DNA from: Calothrix sp. MO_192.B10
Lineage (GTDB): Bacteria > Cyanobacteriota > Cyanobacteriia > Cyanobacteriales > Nostocaceae
Reading direction: 5' to 3'
Length of the DNA: 64,000 nt
NCBI GenBank assembly: GCA_030065055.1
Contig: JASJDS010000001.1
Span: 1 to 64,000 of the forward strand
The number at the start of each line of letters is the position of its first letter. Within the stretch, counting starts at the first letter, position 1. The notes beneath the pieces are model-generated. The model was not told the origin of the DNA and ran no database searches. It worked only from the letters and a program-made list of their open reading frames with translations. Positions 53,923 to 62,698 of the stretch are shown here, in pieces. Position numbers and translations under genes: made by a program.

Positions 53923-55224
53923 ATGTTAAGTATCTCTACTGATAACAAATTACCGCGATCGCCCCATTTAGTCACTCCTTTACCGGGACCCCGCGCCCAA
54001 GCTATTGTAGAACGCGATCGCACCGTTACATCCCCTTCCTATACCCGCGATTATCCCTTGGTGGTGGCTCGCGGTGAGGGCTGTATGTTGGAAGATGTGG
54101 ATGGGAATGTATTCCTAGATATGACGGCGGGAATCGCTGTCACAGCCACGGGACACGCCCACCCAGAGGTGGTACGAGCAATCCAAAACCAAGCTGCTAA
54201 TTTACTGCATATGTCGGGTACGGATTTTTACTACGAACCGATGGTAAATTTGGCGGAGAAGTTAGCACAACACGCTCCTTTTCCCCAAGGTGGAAAGGTA
54301 TTTTTTACCAATTCCGGGGCAGAATCCAATGAAGGGGCGATTAAACTGGCAAGATATTATACCGGGCGATCGCTAATTGTCGCCTTCTTGGGAGCATTCC
54401 ACGGACGCACCTATGGAGCTATGTCTCTGACGGGTTCTAAGGTGGTGCAAAGGGCTGGTTTTGGATCCTTGGTTCCGGGTATTACCCACATCCCCTATGG
54501 CACCCATGCTAGTTTGGATTACCTAGAACAACAGCTATTTTCTTCTATGGTTCCCCCCCAGGAAGTAGCAGCTATTTTTGTAGAACCAATTCAAGGGGAA
54601 GGGGGGTATATAGTACCAGAGGATGGATTTTTAGCAAGGTTGCGAGAAATATGCGATCGCCACGGTATTCTGATGGTGGTGGATGAGGTACAGTCAGGTA
54701 TGGGGCGTACTGGTCGCTTATTTGCCATTGAACATTGGGGAGTAATGCCCGACATCATCACCTCAGCCAAGGGAATTGCTAGTGGTTTACCCTTGGGAGC
54801 AATTATTTCCCGACCGGAGTTAATGACTTGGCCTCCTGGCTCCCATGCTACCACCTTTGGGGGTAATCCCGTAGCTTGTGCAGGAGCTTTAGCTACCTTA
54901 AATCTGCTGGAAGGGGGTTTGATGACAAATGCAACTCAGATGGGAGAATTATTGCAAGCAGGGTTGAGAAAGTTAAGCGAGCAATTTCCCCAGATATCTC
55001 CACCTCGCGGTAAAGGTTTAATGGTGGCAGTGGATTTATGGGATGGAGAAGGTAACTTGAATCCTCAGTTGCGTGACTCCATTTTGCACGGCGCATTTCA
55101 TCGGGGTTTACTATTATTAGGTTGTGGTAAAGCTGCGATTCGTTTTTGCCCGCCTCTAATCATTGATCAAGAGCAAATTAACATTGCGATCAGTATAATA
55201 AAGGAGGTATTACTCCAAAGATAA
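53923..55224 (+). CDS. Class III PLP-dependent aminotransferase (acetylornithine/GABA-type)
   Basis: A 433-residue fold-type I enzyme: FFTNSGAESNEGAIKLARYY (about 126-145), GAFHGRTYGAMSLTGSK (about 156-172), Asp in VDEVQSGMGRTGR (about 244-256) that pairs with PLP N1, and the PLP Lys in ITSAKGIASGLPLGA (about 271-285). The family includes acetylornithine, GABA and ornithine aminotransferases, which move an omega-amino group to 2-oxoglutarate. With the upstream aldehyde dehydrogenase it may form a catabolic pair. Specific substrate unknown. Confidence 0.9.
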   Translation: MLSISTDNKLPRSPHLVTPLPGPRAQAIVERDRTVTSPSYTRDYPLVVARGEGCMLEDVDGNVFLDMTAGIAVTATGHAHPEVVRAIQNQAANLLHMSGTDFYYEPMVNLAEKLAQHAPFPQGGKVFFTNSGAESNEGAIKLARYYTGRSLIVAFLGAFHGRTYGAMSLTGSKVVQRAGFGSLVPGITHIPYGTHASLDYLEQQLFSSMVPPQEVAAIFVEPIQGEGGYIVPEDGFLARLREICDRHGILMVVDEVQSGMGRTGRLFAIEHWGVMPDIITSAKGIASGLPLGAIISRPELMTWPPGSHATTFGGNPVACAGALATLNLLEGGLMTNATQMGELLQAGLRKLSEQFPQISPPRGKGLMVAVDLWDGEGNLNPQLRDSILHGAFHRGLLLLGCGKAAIRFCPPLIIDQEQINIAISIIKEVLLQR

Positions 55225-55356
55225 AGGATTGCAAACAAGGGTCAAGAATCATTGAGTAGAGTGTAAATATATTGAGAATATGAGATTATTCAGATTCTTG
55301 GCATTACAGTATAGACATCTCATGAAAGTGGATATAAAAATGGGAGTCAAAAGAAT

Positions 55357-55509
55357 ATGAACATCTCTAAATTAATTGCCAAAATCACCCAGTATATTAC
55401 TGAGGCGGCTATGCGAATCTTTGGACCCGATGATGATGAATATCCTTCCACTGGAGTACAACCATTTACAGGTGAACCTTATAATAAAAAGACAGCAGAT
55501 TCTTGGTAA
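55357..55509 (+). CDS. Small 50-residue protein, probably real
   Basis: Reads MNISKLIAKITQYITEAAMR then IFGPDDDEYPSTGVQPFTGE and PYNKKTADSW. An amphipathic N-terminal helix is followed by an acidic, proline-bearing tail. A purine-rich GGGAG lies about 12 bases ahead of the ATG. Similar FGP-(D)-DD-YP-x-GVQPF peptides seem familiar from Nostocales genomes, but I cannot name a function. Lies 132 bp after the aminotransferase gene. Confidence 0.6.
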   Translation: MNISKLIAKITQYITEAAMRIFGPDDDEYPSTGVQPFTGEPYNKKTADSW

Positions 55510-55635
55510 AAAACTACTGAAATTTGATCAGTCAAATGGAATCCTCAGAGGTGGATGTTTACTTGGATAATCCACCTTTTTTTGACCAGAAATTAATCGA
55601 TATCAATTGATTGCGTCAGACAATAGGCGCGAAAA

Positions 55636-55975
55636 CTCCCAAGTATGTGGGTGAGCTTTGACCTAGGTACTGTTTTTGTAGACAAGACTTAACAGTTGTA
55701 GACAATTGTCAACGTTTTTTCATGTGTTTTATGCATAATTTTTGCTAAAATCAACCTGATTCATTAGCGAATAATCTCTTGATGAATATGCAAAAACCAA
55801 GCACTGATAGAGAGATCCGCAAATAATTTAATATCTGAAAACGCGGACGGCTCAGCCGTGTAAGCCTACTGAGGGATAACCGCTCCCATGCTCCTGGTGA
55901 AGTAGGAAGTAATGTCCGGCTTGTCTAGACTTTACAGAGCAGGAAACTCACCCACATACGTCTTTTAAGTGGGAG
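55636..55975. repeat. Inverted-repeat-bounded non-coding segment
   Basis: The left arm CTCCCAAGTATGTGGGTGAG and, 300 bases on, the right arm CTCACCCACATAC...GTGGGAG face each other. Between them are several GC-rich hairpins (GGACGGCTCAGCCGTG). No frame of note. It could be a decayed IS200/IS605-type element with a structured RNA. Confidence 0.5.
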
Positions 55976-56023
55976 ATGTAGCGTGATACATATGTAGGGG
56001 CGCTGCGGCTTGCGCCCATCAGC

Positions 56024-56257
56024 CTATTCACCCTTGCGGCTGGTAACCAACACCTGAGCCAAGTAAGCAACTGAGCCAATTACACTACTCACCGCCACAA
56101 TCACCACCGCCACAGCCAGTATAATTTCCGTCGGACTCGTCCCATCTTGTATCCAAGCAGATGGATTTTCTACAGGTGACTTGGGTATTGTGACAATATG
56201 CAAAGATTCCGTAGATTGATTTATTTGTTGGGAAGAATAGAATTTATACTTGTTCAT
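56024..56257 (-). CDS. Small single-span membrane protein, unknown
   Basis: 77 residues: a hydrophilic N-terminal part, then one membrane helix (EIILAVAVVIVAVSSVIGSV, about 45-64) and a short basic tail (TSRKGE). No family recognised. It lies alone between repeat segments; real but low-confidence. Confidence 0.5.
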   Translation of the reverse strand: MNKYKFYSSQQINQSTESLHIVTIPKSPVENPSAWIQDGTSPTEIILAVAVVIVAVSSVIGSVAYLAQVLVTSRKGE

Positions 56258-56476
56258 AGCCTTGCTGATTTTTTAATTGGGTTTTTCGGCTGCCGATAAC
56301 ACCAAATTAAAGTAGTTAATCGTGTTTTTCTATACCAGTTACAGTCAGATAAAAAGTTACTTATTTTGTCCGTAATAGAACCCAAAAAGGACAGTTAGCA
56401 ACAGCATGATGGGTATACATTCAGCCAATGGGGAAAATACGCGATCGCGGCGTTTTAGCCACGGAATTGGCATCTT

Positions 56477-56791
56477 GTGGTAAAAATTGTTACGCGTGGA
56501 GCTATTGATGCTGACCTGAGTGGTGCCGACTTGAGTAATACCAACCTTAGTAATACCGACCTGAGTGGTGTCAATCTGAGATATGCTGATCTGAGATATG
56601 CTGATCTGAGGTATGCTGATTTGAGCCGTGCCAACTTGAGTAGTGCCAAATTGAGTGGTGCCAATGTAGAAAATGCCCGGTTTGGAAATAATCCAGGAAT
56701 TTCTGAATCAATTAAAAATAATCTAATTCAACGAGGAGCTATCTTTGAAGATTCTCCAGGCGACCATTCTAGAGTCCTAATTCCTCGTTAA
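56477..56791 (+). CDS. Pentapeptide-repeat protein
   Basis: 104 residues with about 11 consecutive A(D/N)LSx-type pentapeptides (about 9-68: ADLSGADLSNTNLSNTDLSG and on), which form a right-handed quadrilateral beta-helix. The central units RYADL are three exact DNA repeats (56576-56625), suggesting recent expansion. A C-terminal cap GNNPGISESIKNNLIQRGAI follows. Function of such short cyanobacterial members is generally unknown. Confidence 0.8.
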   Translation: MVKIVTRGAIDADLSGADLSNTNLSNTDLSGVNLRYADLRYADLRYADLSRANLSSAKLSGANVENARFGNNPGISESIKNNLIQRGAIFEDSPGDHSRVLIPR

Positions 56792-57318
56792 CTGGGAGCA
56801 TACCAATTTTTATGCAATACCCGCGCTCCGAGTATCGCTACACAGACAAAACCCAGGTGTAGGTTGGGTTGAGGAACGAAACCCAACATTATCAGCCTTT
56901 TGTTGGGTTTCACTTCGTTCTACCCAACCTACTTTTTTCTTAACTGAACCGTATTGAGATATAAGGTATATTGCAGCTTGCTGTACAGCAGGAGAACTCA
57001 ACCCCAAAAATCTTACTCTTGTTGGGTTGCGCTTCGCTTCACCCAACCTACTACTACTCACATCTTGCACGCCTCGTATTAATACGGGTTTTAATTGTCT
57101 GCAATAAATATATTTTTTTATCAACAACACGATCAATTAGCATTTACTAGCCTGCGTAGGCAGGCTTTGTTCGTATAGCCTCACCCTTCCAGGGTGTAGG
57201 TGCAAGATATCAGCCATTGTTTTTTCAAATTGGTATAACATCCCTTGAAGAATGCAGAATAAAGAAAAATAATTCTAAATTCTAAATTCTAAATTCAATT
57301 TTCCCCAATCCCCTCACC
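56792..57318. repeat. Repeat-rich intergenic region
   Basis: No gene. Hairpin repeats with GTAGGTTGGGTTGAGGAACG / CCCAACCTAC (56859-56936) and a partner at 57020-57050, plus TTCTAAA tandem units (57275-57298). The first is related to 4940-5014. Confidence 0.7.
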
Positions 57319-58473
57319 ATGAATTGGATACAAAACGCCAAACTATTAGCAACCAGCACAAGAAACAAAGACCAATTCGGATATGCTGTTGCAGCTAGCC
57401 AAAATACCTTAGTTGTGGGAGCAGCACGGGAGACTCGTGACGGAAAAGCCCACGTTTTTGTCTGGAATGGCGAGAATTGGCAAGAACAAGCAGAACTAAT
57501 TCATACACGCACTACCACCGATGATGCTTTTGGTCATGCTGTAGCCATTGATGGTGACACCATTGTGGTAGGAGCACCTTACGAAAATCGCAAGACTGGA
57601 GCCGCTTATATTTTTCAACGCCATGATACAACATGGCAGCAAGTCGCCAAACTCACCCCATCTGATGCTCAACCTGGTGCTTTATTTAGTTATGGTTCTG
57701 TATCCATTGACGGCGACACCATCGTCATTGCTGCGGTAGACGATCGCAACCGTCAAGGAGCGGTGTATATTTTTCATCAGGATAACCAGCACTGGGTAGA
57801 GGAGGCGAAATTAGTTGACCCCCAAGCAGATAAGGGGTATCGGTTTGGATATCGGGTGAAGATTCGAGGAAATACCATAGTCGTTGGTCACGATATTCGC
57901 AATCTGTCTCAGGGAATTTACGGTTATGGAAAAGTCCATCTTTTCCAACGGGAAAACCACCATTGGCGACAACAGATAGTTCTCTATCCCGGCGAACCTT
58001 CCAACTTTTTCGGTCACGCTGTTAGTATCAGTGATAATTTAGTGGTAGTTGGTGCTTTCTATGACGATGCAGCCTACCTATTCTCTCGCCAAGGAGAAAA
58101 CTGGATACCCAAAGCCATCCTCAAAGGCGATCCGTCTCCCAGTCCCAGTTGGTTTGGTTTTGACGTGTTTATTGATGGTGAAATTGTCGTAGTAGGGGCG
58201 CCCTATGCCAATGAATCAGGACAGCGTAGCGGAGCCGTATATATATATACCTATGAAAGCGGTGATTGGATCAGACAGGGGAAAATTATTGGCAATGATA
58301 TCACCGCAACGGAAGAATTTGGTTTTTCTGTCACCGCTAACCAAGAAATGGTGATTATTGGTTCCGTCCACAACCAAGCCAGGGGTCATGATACGGGTGC
58401 TGTGTATACTTTTATGCCAGTTACAGATAATGGTGTACCATTTCCAGAACCCAATTTTTTACAGCAATTCTGA
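57319..58473 (+). CDS. FG-GAP-like beta-propeller protein
   Basis: 384 residues made of about seven repeats of the pattern FGxxVAxxGDTIVVGAPxE-(8-12)-GAVYIF-(5)-W-(6)-AKL (for example DAFGHAVAIDGDTIVVGAPY and KTGAAYIFQRHDTTWQQVAK). This is the integrin-type FG-GAP propeller layout. No signal peptide or anchor, so location is unclear. The function of stand-alone members is not known; calcium binding is usual in the wider family. The ATG follows TTCTAAA repeats by about 20 bases. Confidence 0.8.
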   Translation: MNWIQNAKLLATSTRNKDQFGYAVAASQNTLVVGAARETRDGKAHVFVWNGENWQEQAELIHTRTTTDDAFGHAVAIDGDTIVVGAPYENRKTGAAYIFQRHDTTWQQVAKLTPSDAQPGALFSYGSVSIDGDTIVIAAVDDRNRQGAVYIFHQDNQHWVEEAKLVDPQADKGYRFGYRVKIRGNTIVVGHDIRNLSQGIYGYGKVHLFQRENHHWRQQIVLYPGEPSNFFGHAVSISDNLVVVGAFYDDAAYLFSRQGENWIPKAILKGDPSPSPSWFGFDVFIDGEIVVVGAPYANESGQRSGAVYIYTYESGDWIRQGKIIGNDITATEEFGFSVTANQEMVIIGSVHNQARGHDTGAVYTFMPVTDNGVPFPEPNFLQQF

Positions 58474-59056
58474 AAACCTTGATTAAGGTTGGCTGTAGGT
58501 GGGTATAAGCATTCTAAAAGCGAATGCCACCCTCGTTAAGGAAAAACCTGGTTAAATCTATCTTTCCAGGCTCTGGTTACAAGGTTCTACCTTGTAATGA
58601 ATTGTGAGGAGGCTCTGCCTCCTGTTACGTCTGGAGGCAGAGCCTCCCCTAACGGGTTTCCAGGCAGAGCCTAGAAACGAGGGTCAGCTACCCTAACGGG
58701 ATATCCCACAAAGGGCACGGCGTGGGTTGTGATTATTCTATAATCCGAGAGATTTTGGATGCCGTGCCCCTACCGGACAATTTGTTTTTTGGCATTTTTG
58801 AGATTGCTTCAATGTCAAAGTTCCTAATTACAAGCTCCTAACACAGCCACCAGTTGAAAGTACAAGTCTTTTGACTTTTGACCCTTGCGGGGTGAATCCT
58901 AAGCCCTTCGGGCACGGCAAAGCCGAACGGATACGCTTCGCGAGCGCCATTTGCTTTATGCCGGGGAACCCTTTCGGTAGTTGTTCATGGGGGAAACCCC
59001 CAAGACCACACTACCTCACCACCGCAATGGCTCAATGCGTGACTTTTGACTTTCTC
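58474..59056. repeat. Repeat mosaic between the FG-GAP-like and GT9 genes
   Basis: No gene. GAGGCTCTGCCTCC hairpins with an inverted partner (58610-58675), the GGGCACGGC / GCCGTGCCC palindrome (58708-58772; relative at 7616), and a small-palindrome mosaic (58870-59050) sharing GCCATTTGCTTTATGCCGGGG and CACCGCAATGGCTCA with three other loci. Confidence 0.7.
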
Positions 59057-60016
59057 TCACCCTCCCCAAACTTTCTCCAATACGGTTATGGGAGCAATAT
59101 CCCCTGTTTTACCTGTGGGAGATTTAATACCCAAAAACTTATCACTCTGGGGTAATAACTTTTCCGGTTCCGTGGGTCCAAACAAAGCCAAGGTATAGGT
59201 TTGCACACCAACACCCAAGTGCAGAGCAGGACTGTGGGTACACAACATCAAATTTGCTCCAGCAATCATTGCTGCTAATTTACCCATGTCATCTGGGGAA
59301 CTCACCTTAATATTGGGTGTCAAGGACAAGAGACTTTGAACAAAAGCCTCATCATTTGGCCCCTTAATCACCACTAAAGGCAAATCTGGTTGCTTTTGCT
59401 GGAAATCTTCAAGAATCTGCTTCCAACTCTTTGCTGGGTACATCCTTGCTTGCCCTTTAGGACTATCGCAGTAACCGGAACCCCCATAAATCACAACATA
59501 GCCAGTATCCTTAGTTCCCAGTCGAATTTGTTCTTGATTTGCCCAATCAATATCTGGTGTAGGAACGTTAACTGTCAATTCCGGACAAGGGGAGTGAATA
59601 TCTAGAGCCTTGAGTAAATCATGATACATATTGGCGAGGTACTGTTCGGTTTTTACTAGTACCGTATGAGTGAGAAAAACCGCCCCTTTACCTTTAAAAC
59701 CAATCCTTGTGGGGATACCAGTTAGCCATAATATCAGACCTTCAGACCAACTGTTGGTAGTCGTAATAGCAACATCATATTCACGATCGCGCAATCTACC
59801 CACCAAATTAGCCCAGTCTGCTAAACTGTTACGGTCTTTGTAATCAAATAGCAGCACTTCGTGAACTGACTTACTTACCCGGTAGGCTGCCTTTGACCGA
59901 GGTTCCACAACCACATCTATCTGAGCATCAGGGTAACTTCGCTTCAGATCATCTAAAGTCGGAAAAAATAGAATTTGGTCGCCAATTCCGCCAGGGACAA
60001 GGGCTACTACTCGCAT
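59057..60016 (-). CDS. Family 9 glycosyltransferase (heptosyltransferase-like)
   Basis: A 319-residue GT-B enzyme: N-terminal MRVVALVPGGIGDQILFFPT (GGIGD motif), the central VVIYGGSGYCDSPKGQ and the C-terminal donor-site LMLCTHSPALHLGVGVQTYT with LFGPTEPEKL. GT9 proteins add ADP-heptose or related sugars to LPS core or other surface glycans. Cyanobacterial LPS often lacks heptose, so the sugar may differ. Divergent from ispD. Confidence 0.88.
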   Translation of the reverse strand: MRVVALVPGGIGDQILFFPTLDDLKRSYPDAQIDVVVEPRSKAAYRVSKSVHEVLLFDYKDRNSLADWANLVGRLRDREYDVAITTTNSWSEGLILWLTGIPTRIGFKGKGAVFLTHTVLVKTEQYLANMYHDLLKALDIHSPCPELTVNVPTPDIDWANQEQIRLGTKDTGYVVIYGGSGYCDSPKGQARMYPAKSWKQILEDFQQKQPDLPLVVIKGPNDEAFVQSLLSLTPNIKVSSPDDMGKLAAMIAGANLMLCTHSPALHLGVGVQTYTLALFGPTEPEKLLPQSDKFLGIKSPTGKTGDIAPITVLEKVWGG

Positions 60017-60200
60017 ATTATTTTATTTACGCTTACTCGCTACTTATTTTAGGAGAATATAGGGGTTGGGAGATGAAAATTAGGGAATCGGTGATGGAAA
60101 ATAGGGAATAGGATGTTAAAAAAACTACTTATCACTAATGATCCACCATCACATTATCCATCATCACATTACCCCTGATGTTGACGATTGAGGAAAAACT

Positions 60201-60923
60201 GTGCATTTACTAATTCCAGCAGCTGGTATGGGGAAAAGAATGGGGAGTAACCGCAATAAACTCCTATTGTTAGTGCGATCGCGATCGCTACTGAGTTGGA
60301 CTTTGTTAGCTGCTGAAGCTGCACCTTCTATCAGTTGGATTGGGATTATATCTCAACCCACTGACTGGGAAGATTTCCGGGAAATTCTTTCCCAATACCA
60401 ATTAACCAAGCCAGTAGAATTTATTAAAGGTGGTTCCACCCGCCAAGAATCAGTTTACAATGGCTTAAGAGCACTACCAGCAGATGCAAGAAAAGTTTTA
60501 ATACACGACGGTGCCCGATGCCTTGCTACGCCAAATTTATTCGATCGCTGTGCCGCAACTCTGAATAATTGTGCTGGTCTGATTGCTGCTGTGCCCGTCA
60601 AAGATACCATTAAAGTAGTAGACCAAAGTGGCATAATTCAATCTACACCCGATCGCAGCCAGTTATGGGCAGCACAAACCCCCCAAGGATTTGATGTCAA
60701 TTTATTAAAGCAGTGCCACCAAACAGGTATAAGTGAGGGGTGGGAAGTCACCGATGATGCTGCCTTATTTGAAAAGTGTGGTTTGAGCGTACAAATTGTC
60801 CAGGGAGAAGAAACCAATTTGAAAGTTACCACTCCCCAAGATTTAGCGATCGCAGAATTTATCCTCGAATCCCGCCTTGGGGGAGGAGGGGAGGAGGGGA
60901 GGAGTGAAGGAGGGAAGGAGTGA
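60201..60923 (+). CDS. ispD: 2-C-methyl-D-erythritol 4-phosphate cytidylyltransferase
   Basis: 240 residues of the MEP pathway, forming CDP-ME from MEP and CTP. The GTG start (HLLIPAAGMGKRMGS follows) is chosen because the nucleotide-binding PAAGMGKRMG must be near the N-terminus; GGGGAAAAG-like purine runs are absent, but GAGGAAAAACT lies just upstream. Other motifs: GGSTRQESVYNGL (about 75-87), VLIHDGARCL, VKDTIK and ETNLKVTTPQDL. After the natural end near ILESRL the frame runs into GGAGGGGA / GAGTGAAGG repeat DNA, adding a GGGGEEGRSEGGKE tail. Confidence 0.94.
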   Translation: MHLLIPAAGMGKRMGSNRNKLLLLVRSRSLLSWTLLAAEAAPSISWIGIISQPTDWEDFREILSQYQLTKPVEFIKGGSTRQESVYNGLRALPADARKVLIHDGARCLATPNLFDRCAATLNNCAGLIAAVPVKDTIKVVDQSGIIQSTPDRSQLWAAQTPQGFDVNLLKQCHQTGISEGWEVTDDAALFEKCGLSVQIVQGEETNLKVTTPQDLAIAEFILESRLGGGGEEGRSEGGKE

Positions 60924-61150
60924 AGGAGTGTGGGAAGTTTGGGAAGTGTGGGAAGCTGTAGGGGCGGGGTTTCCCCGCCCGGAGTGTGAAAAGTGTGGGA
61001 AGCGGTAGGGGCGGGGTTTCCCCGCCCGGAGAAAAGAAACTTCGTCCAGTGCTTCAGTTACCAATCCAAAATCTAAAATCTAAAATCTAAAATTCCTTGA
61101 CTTTTTCTGTGGATATGATAAAATGCGTGCCACTTGTCAATCTGTACTGA
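60924..61150. repeat. Tandem octamers and two GC-rich hairpin repeats
   Basis: GAGTGAAG/GTGGGAAG units flank two copies of GGGCGGGG-TTT-CCCCGCCC (about 60960-60980 and 61008-61028), the reverse complement of the repeat at 3139-3299. TCTAAAA heptamers (61072-61093) follow. Confidence 0.8.
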
Positions 61151-61346
61151 TTTGACATACCTCCTCGTCCTAAAGGAACGAGGATTCCTTGACACTTCAC
61201 TGGGATGTGCTGCCAAGGCAGTCTTACCTTCCCTCCATGTCCGTTTAGAGTCTCCCAATGCCCTATGGCGACTTTTGTTTATTGTACCAAAACTTGGTCA
61301 AGCCATCCTATAAGGACGGGGCTTGTATCCCATTATTTTTGGTCAA
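61151..61346 (+). mobile_element. ~195-bp IS200/IS605-like non-autonomous element
   Basis: The left end TTTGACATACCTCC is followed by the hairpin CTCGTCC-TAAA-GGAACGAG. The right end GGGGCTTGTATCCCATTATT with TTTGGTCAA matches the 47-bp right-end copies at 39745 and 50011. No transposase is encoded. This size and structure fit a palindrome-associated non-autonomous element. Confidence 0.65.
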
Positions 61347-61383
61347 TGATGATTGATGACTAACAATCGATGACTAATAAACG

Positions 61384-61914
61384 ATGACTGCAGCCACTAA
61401 AATAGAAGCGATTCTATACTTAAAGGGTCAACCCCTTTCAATTGGCGAAATCGCCGAGTGCGCCGCTTGCGATCGCACTACAGTTGAAGAAGGGATCATT
61501 GAACTCATTGACGAATATGCCCGCCGAGATAGCGCCTTAGAAGTGGTACAAACTTCTAAGGGCTACAGTTTACAATTGAGGTCTGATTTTCAGGAATTAG
61601 TACAAACTCTGATTCCCGTAGAATTAGGTGTGGGAGCATTGCGAACCTTAGCAGCGATCGCTCTCAATAACCCCATCCGTCAAAGTGAGTTAATTAATGT
61701 TCGCGGTTCTGGTGCGTATCAGCACGTTCAGGAACTGGTAGAGCAAGGTTTTGTTCGCAAACGCCGTACTAGTGAATCTCGGTCTTTTTCGCTACAAGTA
61801 ACCCCGAAATTTCATCAATATTTTCAAATTGATAAACTCCCCCAACCATTTGCCAATAATTCAGAGCAAAAACAATTAGAATTACAGCTAGAGCCAGTCG
61901 CAGAGGGAGTTTAG
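61384..61914 (+). CDS. scpB: Segregation and condensation protein B
   Basis: A 176-residue ScpB with two winged-helix domains (about 3-75, KIEAILYLKGQPLSIGEIAE; and about 80-155, LGVGALRTLAAIALNNPIRQ). The GSGAYQHVQELVEQGFVRKR segment is family-typical. ScpB dimers bind ScpA (kleisin) and SMC in chromosome condensation. scpA is not adjacent. The tail is Gln/Glu/Leu-rich. Confidence 0.9.
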   Translation: MTAATKIEAILYLKGQPLSIGEIAECAACDRTTVEEGIIELIDEYARRDSALEVVQTSKGYSLQLRSDFQELVQTLIPVELGVGALRTLAAIALNNPIRQSELINVRGSGAYQHVQELVEQGFVRKRRTSESRSFSLQVTPKFHQYFQIDKLPQPFANNSEQKQLELQLEPVAEGV

Positions 61915-62021
61915 CCGCCTTGAGCATGGCTAAATAACCACCCGATCTGCAAAATAGAGATGGCTCATAGTTATACTATGGTTTAGAGTAGAATTAGCAA
62001 CTCAGCTAAGAATAACTGCCA

Positions 62022-62378
62022 ATGGTGTTTAATCCTAACTTCTTGAACGACAACTCCGAGGAACACCCTAATCATCTATTACACGAGCACTTTGACGATA
62101 ACTCCAATCAGTTACTCAACTATTTACAGCACCAATCCCCTGAAGTTTTAGCCCGTGTAGCTCAGTCCGTCACTCCGGAAATAAAACAAATCATTTCCCA
62201 AAACGTGCAAGGGCTAGTGGGTGTGCTACCCACAGAGAGCTTTAATGTGCAGGTGACTACAGATCGGGATAATCTGGCTGGTCTTTTAGCTTCAGCAATG
62301 ATGACAGGCTACTTCCTGCGTCAAATGGAGCAACGGATGCAACTGGATAACCTCAGTAAACCCAATGTAGGTCACTAG
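62022..62378 (+). CDS. DUF760 family protein
   Basis: 118 residues matching the DUF760 pattern: LLNYLQHQSPEVLARVAQSV (about 32-51), ISQNVQGLVGVLPTESFNVQ and the C-terminal ASAMMTGYFLRQMEQRMQL. Present in cyanobacteria and plastids; a role in chloroplast protein turnover or gene regulation has been suggested for plant members, but not established here. Upstream scpB is in the same direction, 107 bp away. Confidence 0.85.
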   Translation: MVFNPNFLNDNSEEHPNHLLHEHFDDNSNQLLNYLQHQSPEVLARVAQSVTPEIKQIISQNVQGLVGVLPTESFNVQVTTDRDNLAGLLASAMMTGYFLRQMEQRMQLDNLSKPNVGH

Positions 62379-62698
62379 TGCCCCTGCGCGTCAGTCAAAA
62401 GTCACGCATTGAGCCATTGCGGTGGTGAGGCAGTACAGTCTTGGGGTCTCCCCAAGTGGAGTAACTGCCGAAAGGCTTTGCCTACTTGTAAACGCAACAG
62501 CGGCTGACCGTCAGGGTAGCAACTGCCGTCCAATGGCGTTGACGCAGTCTCTCCGTTCGGCTTTGCCGTGCCCGGAGGGCTTAGGAGATACCCCGGAGGG
62601 GTCAAAAGTCAAAAGTCAAAAGAATGATTGTGGTGTAGGGCTTGCCGTCAGGCTAGCCAACTCCTCATAATCAATGACTATTGACATTGACTATTTAC
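62379..62698. repeat. Mosaic of small palindromic repeats
   Basis: No gene. CGCATTGAGCCATTGCGGTGG, the hairpin CTTGGGG-TCT-CCCCAAG, GAGTAACTGCCGAAAGG, CAATGGCGTTGACGCAGTC, CCCCGGAGGGG-type arms and AAAAGTC tandem units: the same building blocks as at 27000, 53600 and 58900. Confidence 0.7.
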
